DNA from: Pterois miles
Taxonomy: Eukaryota > Chordata > Actinopteri > Perciformes > Scorpaenidae
Length of the DNA: 64,000 bases
Assembly: GCA_947000775.1 (NCBI GenBank)
Contig: CAMQGK010000048.1
Location: 1,737,001 to 1,801,000 of the forward strand
Direction of reading: 5' to 3'
The notes under the pieces are model-generated. The model searched no databases. It was given only the letters and a program-made list of their open reading frames with translations, and was not told the origin of the DNA. How positions within the stretch are numbered: position 1 is the first letter of the stretch; each line of letters starts with the position of its first letter. Of the stretch, positions 63,240 through 64,000 are shown one piece after another. The translations under genes were made by a program, and so were the position numbers.

Positions 63240-64000
63240 CCAGACATATCCCAGTCTCCGGCAGATGGTCCAAAAAAGCCACATTTGAAGGTCTTTCCTC
63301 AAACACTGCAGGGTGACAGGATGAGGGCCTTCAACAAGATATGGTGTACACAATGGCTTGAGACTCTGCATACCGTTATGCATGCAGACACTTTTCCTTG
63401 CCTAATGAAGGATACTCAGATTGGAAGAAAGCAATGTCTGGGTCACGGTCATGTCAATGCCATGTTTGACTGGGGTGAACATAAAAAAAGAATTCTGACA
63501 GATTCTTCTGTGCGAGACACTTTAGATAAAACATGGAAAAACAGTAGAGGAAAACCGCACTTATATCAAAACTGTTGCAGAAGTGCTTCTTCTGACAGCC
63601 ATGCAAATCACTTCACAAAGGGGAAATCTTGAGACTGCTTCATCACACAAGGGTAACTTCTCAGAGATAATGGAACTGATTTCCAAACACAATCCACTGA
63701 TTACAAATAAGATGAATGCCACAGGGAATACAATATATATCAGTAATACAATTCAAGACGAAATTTGGAATGCCTATTGGATTTGATACATGATGACGTA
63801 ATCAAAGAATTCCAGGAAAGCAAGTTTTACTCTGTTAATGCAGATGAAACAAAAGACCATCAGATACAGATACAGAGACTGTCATTAGTACTAAGGTACT
63901 TTTACAAAGGTGCAGTGCATGAGAGCTTTTCAGATTTTCAGAGACAGTTGATTGGATGCTGCAGGACTTGGTCAGAAAATAAAAGTGCCTAGAATAGTAT
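63240..64000 (+). pseudogene. hAT-superfamily (ZMYM1-like) transposase fragment, frameshifted, truncated by window end
   Basis: The frame reads SQSPADGPKKPHLKVFPQTL then QGDRMRAFNKIWCTQW, the start of the TTF-type zinc-finger region. It continues with GHGHVNAMFDWGEHKKRI, shifts to ENRTYIKTVAEVLLLTAMQI then TSQRGN, KGNFSEIMELISKHNPLITN and NTIQDEI, and shifts again at about 63775 to FYSVNADETKDHQIQIQRLS then LVLRYFYKGAVHESF. The order matches the DUF4371/hAT proteins related to ZMYM1; DETKD holds the first catalytic Asp region. At least two frameshifts make this copy inactive. The catalytic remainder lies beyond the window. Confidence 0.8.

Overview
The window looks like a piece of a ray-finned (probably percomorph) fish chromosome. 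It is AT-rich, has GT-AG introns of up to several kb, and carries a typical teleost repeat load: Tc1/mariner copies, tRNA-headed SINEs, L2-like and other LINEs, TTAA-flanked MITEs, a Ty3/gypsy fragment, a hAT fragment and many CA/GATA/GAA microsatellites. I see no prokaryotic, organellar or RNA-gene signal. Names were assigned by reading translations against remembered families; no search was run.

1-10.9 kb is the 3' end of a phospholipase C eta-2 gene (plch2, + strand): two large exons (3070-4321 and 8040-9706, joined in phase 1) encode the Ser/Pro-rich tail after the C2 domain, followed by a 1.2-kb 3' UTR with AATAAA at 10864. The catalytic exons lie to the left of the window.

13.6-27.6 kb holds a complete nine-coding-exon gene, same strand, for a 462-residue kainate-binding-protein-like ionotropic glutamate receptor. 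It has a TATA box, a non-coding first exon, a signal-peptide exon, a 32-nt mini-exon, the two halves of the ligand-binding domain and four membrane segments, but no amino-terminal domain. Glutamate-contact residues are kept, while the pore Q/R position and the M3 SYTANLAAF motif are replaced, so it is more likely a binding protein than a normal channel. One intron (23995-24156) appears to be GC-AG. Introns carry a 1.5-kb Tc1 copy, MITEs and SINEs.

27.6-54.9 kb is gene-poor, with repeats, microsatellites, a low-quality-looking poly-A/poly-G tract at 29.46-29.67 kb, and a second, internally deleted Tc1 copy (45.3-46.8 kb) that contains two very short retrotransposon tails. At 49.3 and 51.9 kb are two exon-like blocks, with a polyadenylation signal after them, that may be the 3' end of an unrecognised gene; the last one seems frameshifted.

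54.9-64 kb is a pile of mobile elements: an L2-type LINE end abutting an oppositely oriented LINE reverse transcriptase; a 3.65-kb element with TA duplications and CACAGCAAAA termini that contains a decayed C2H2-finger protein gene (the most interesting object here); another LINE fragment; a gypsy gag-protease remnant; and a frameshifted hAT (ZMYM1-like) transposase cut by the window edge.
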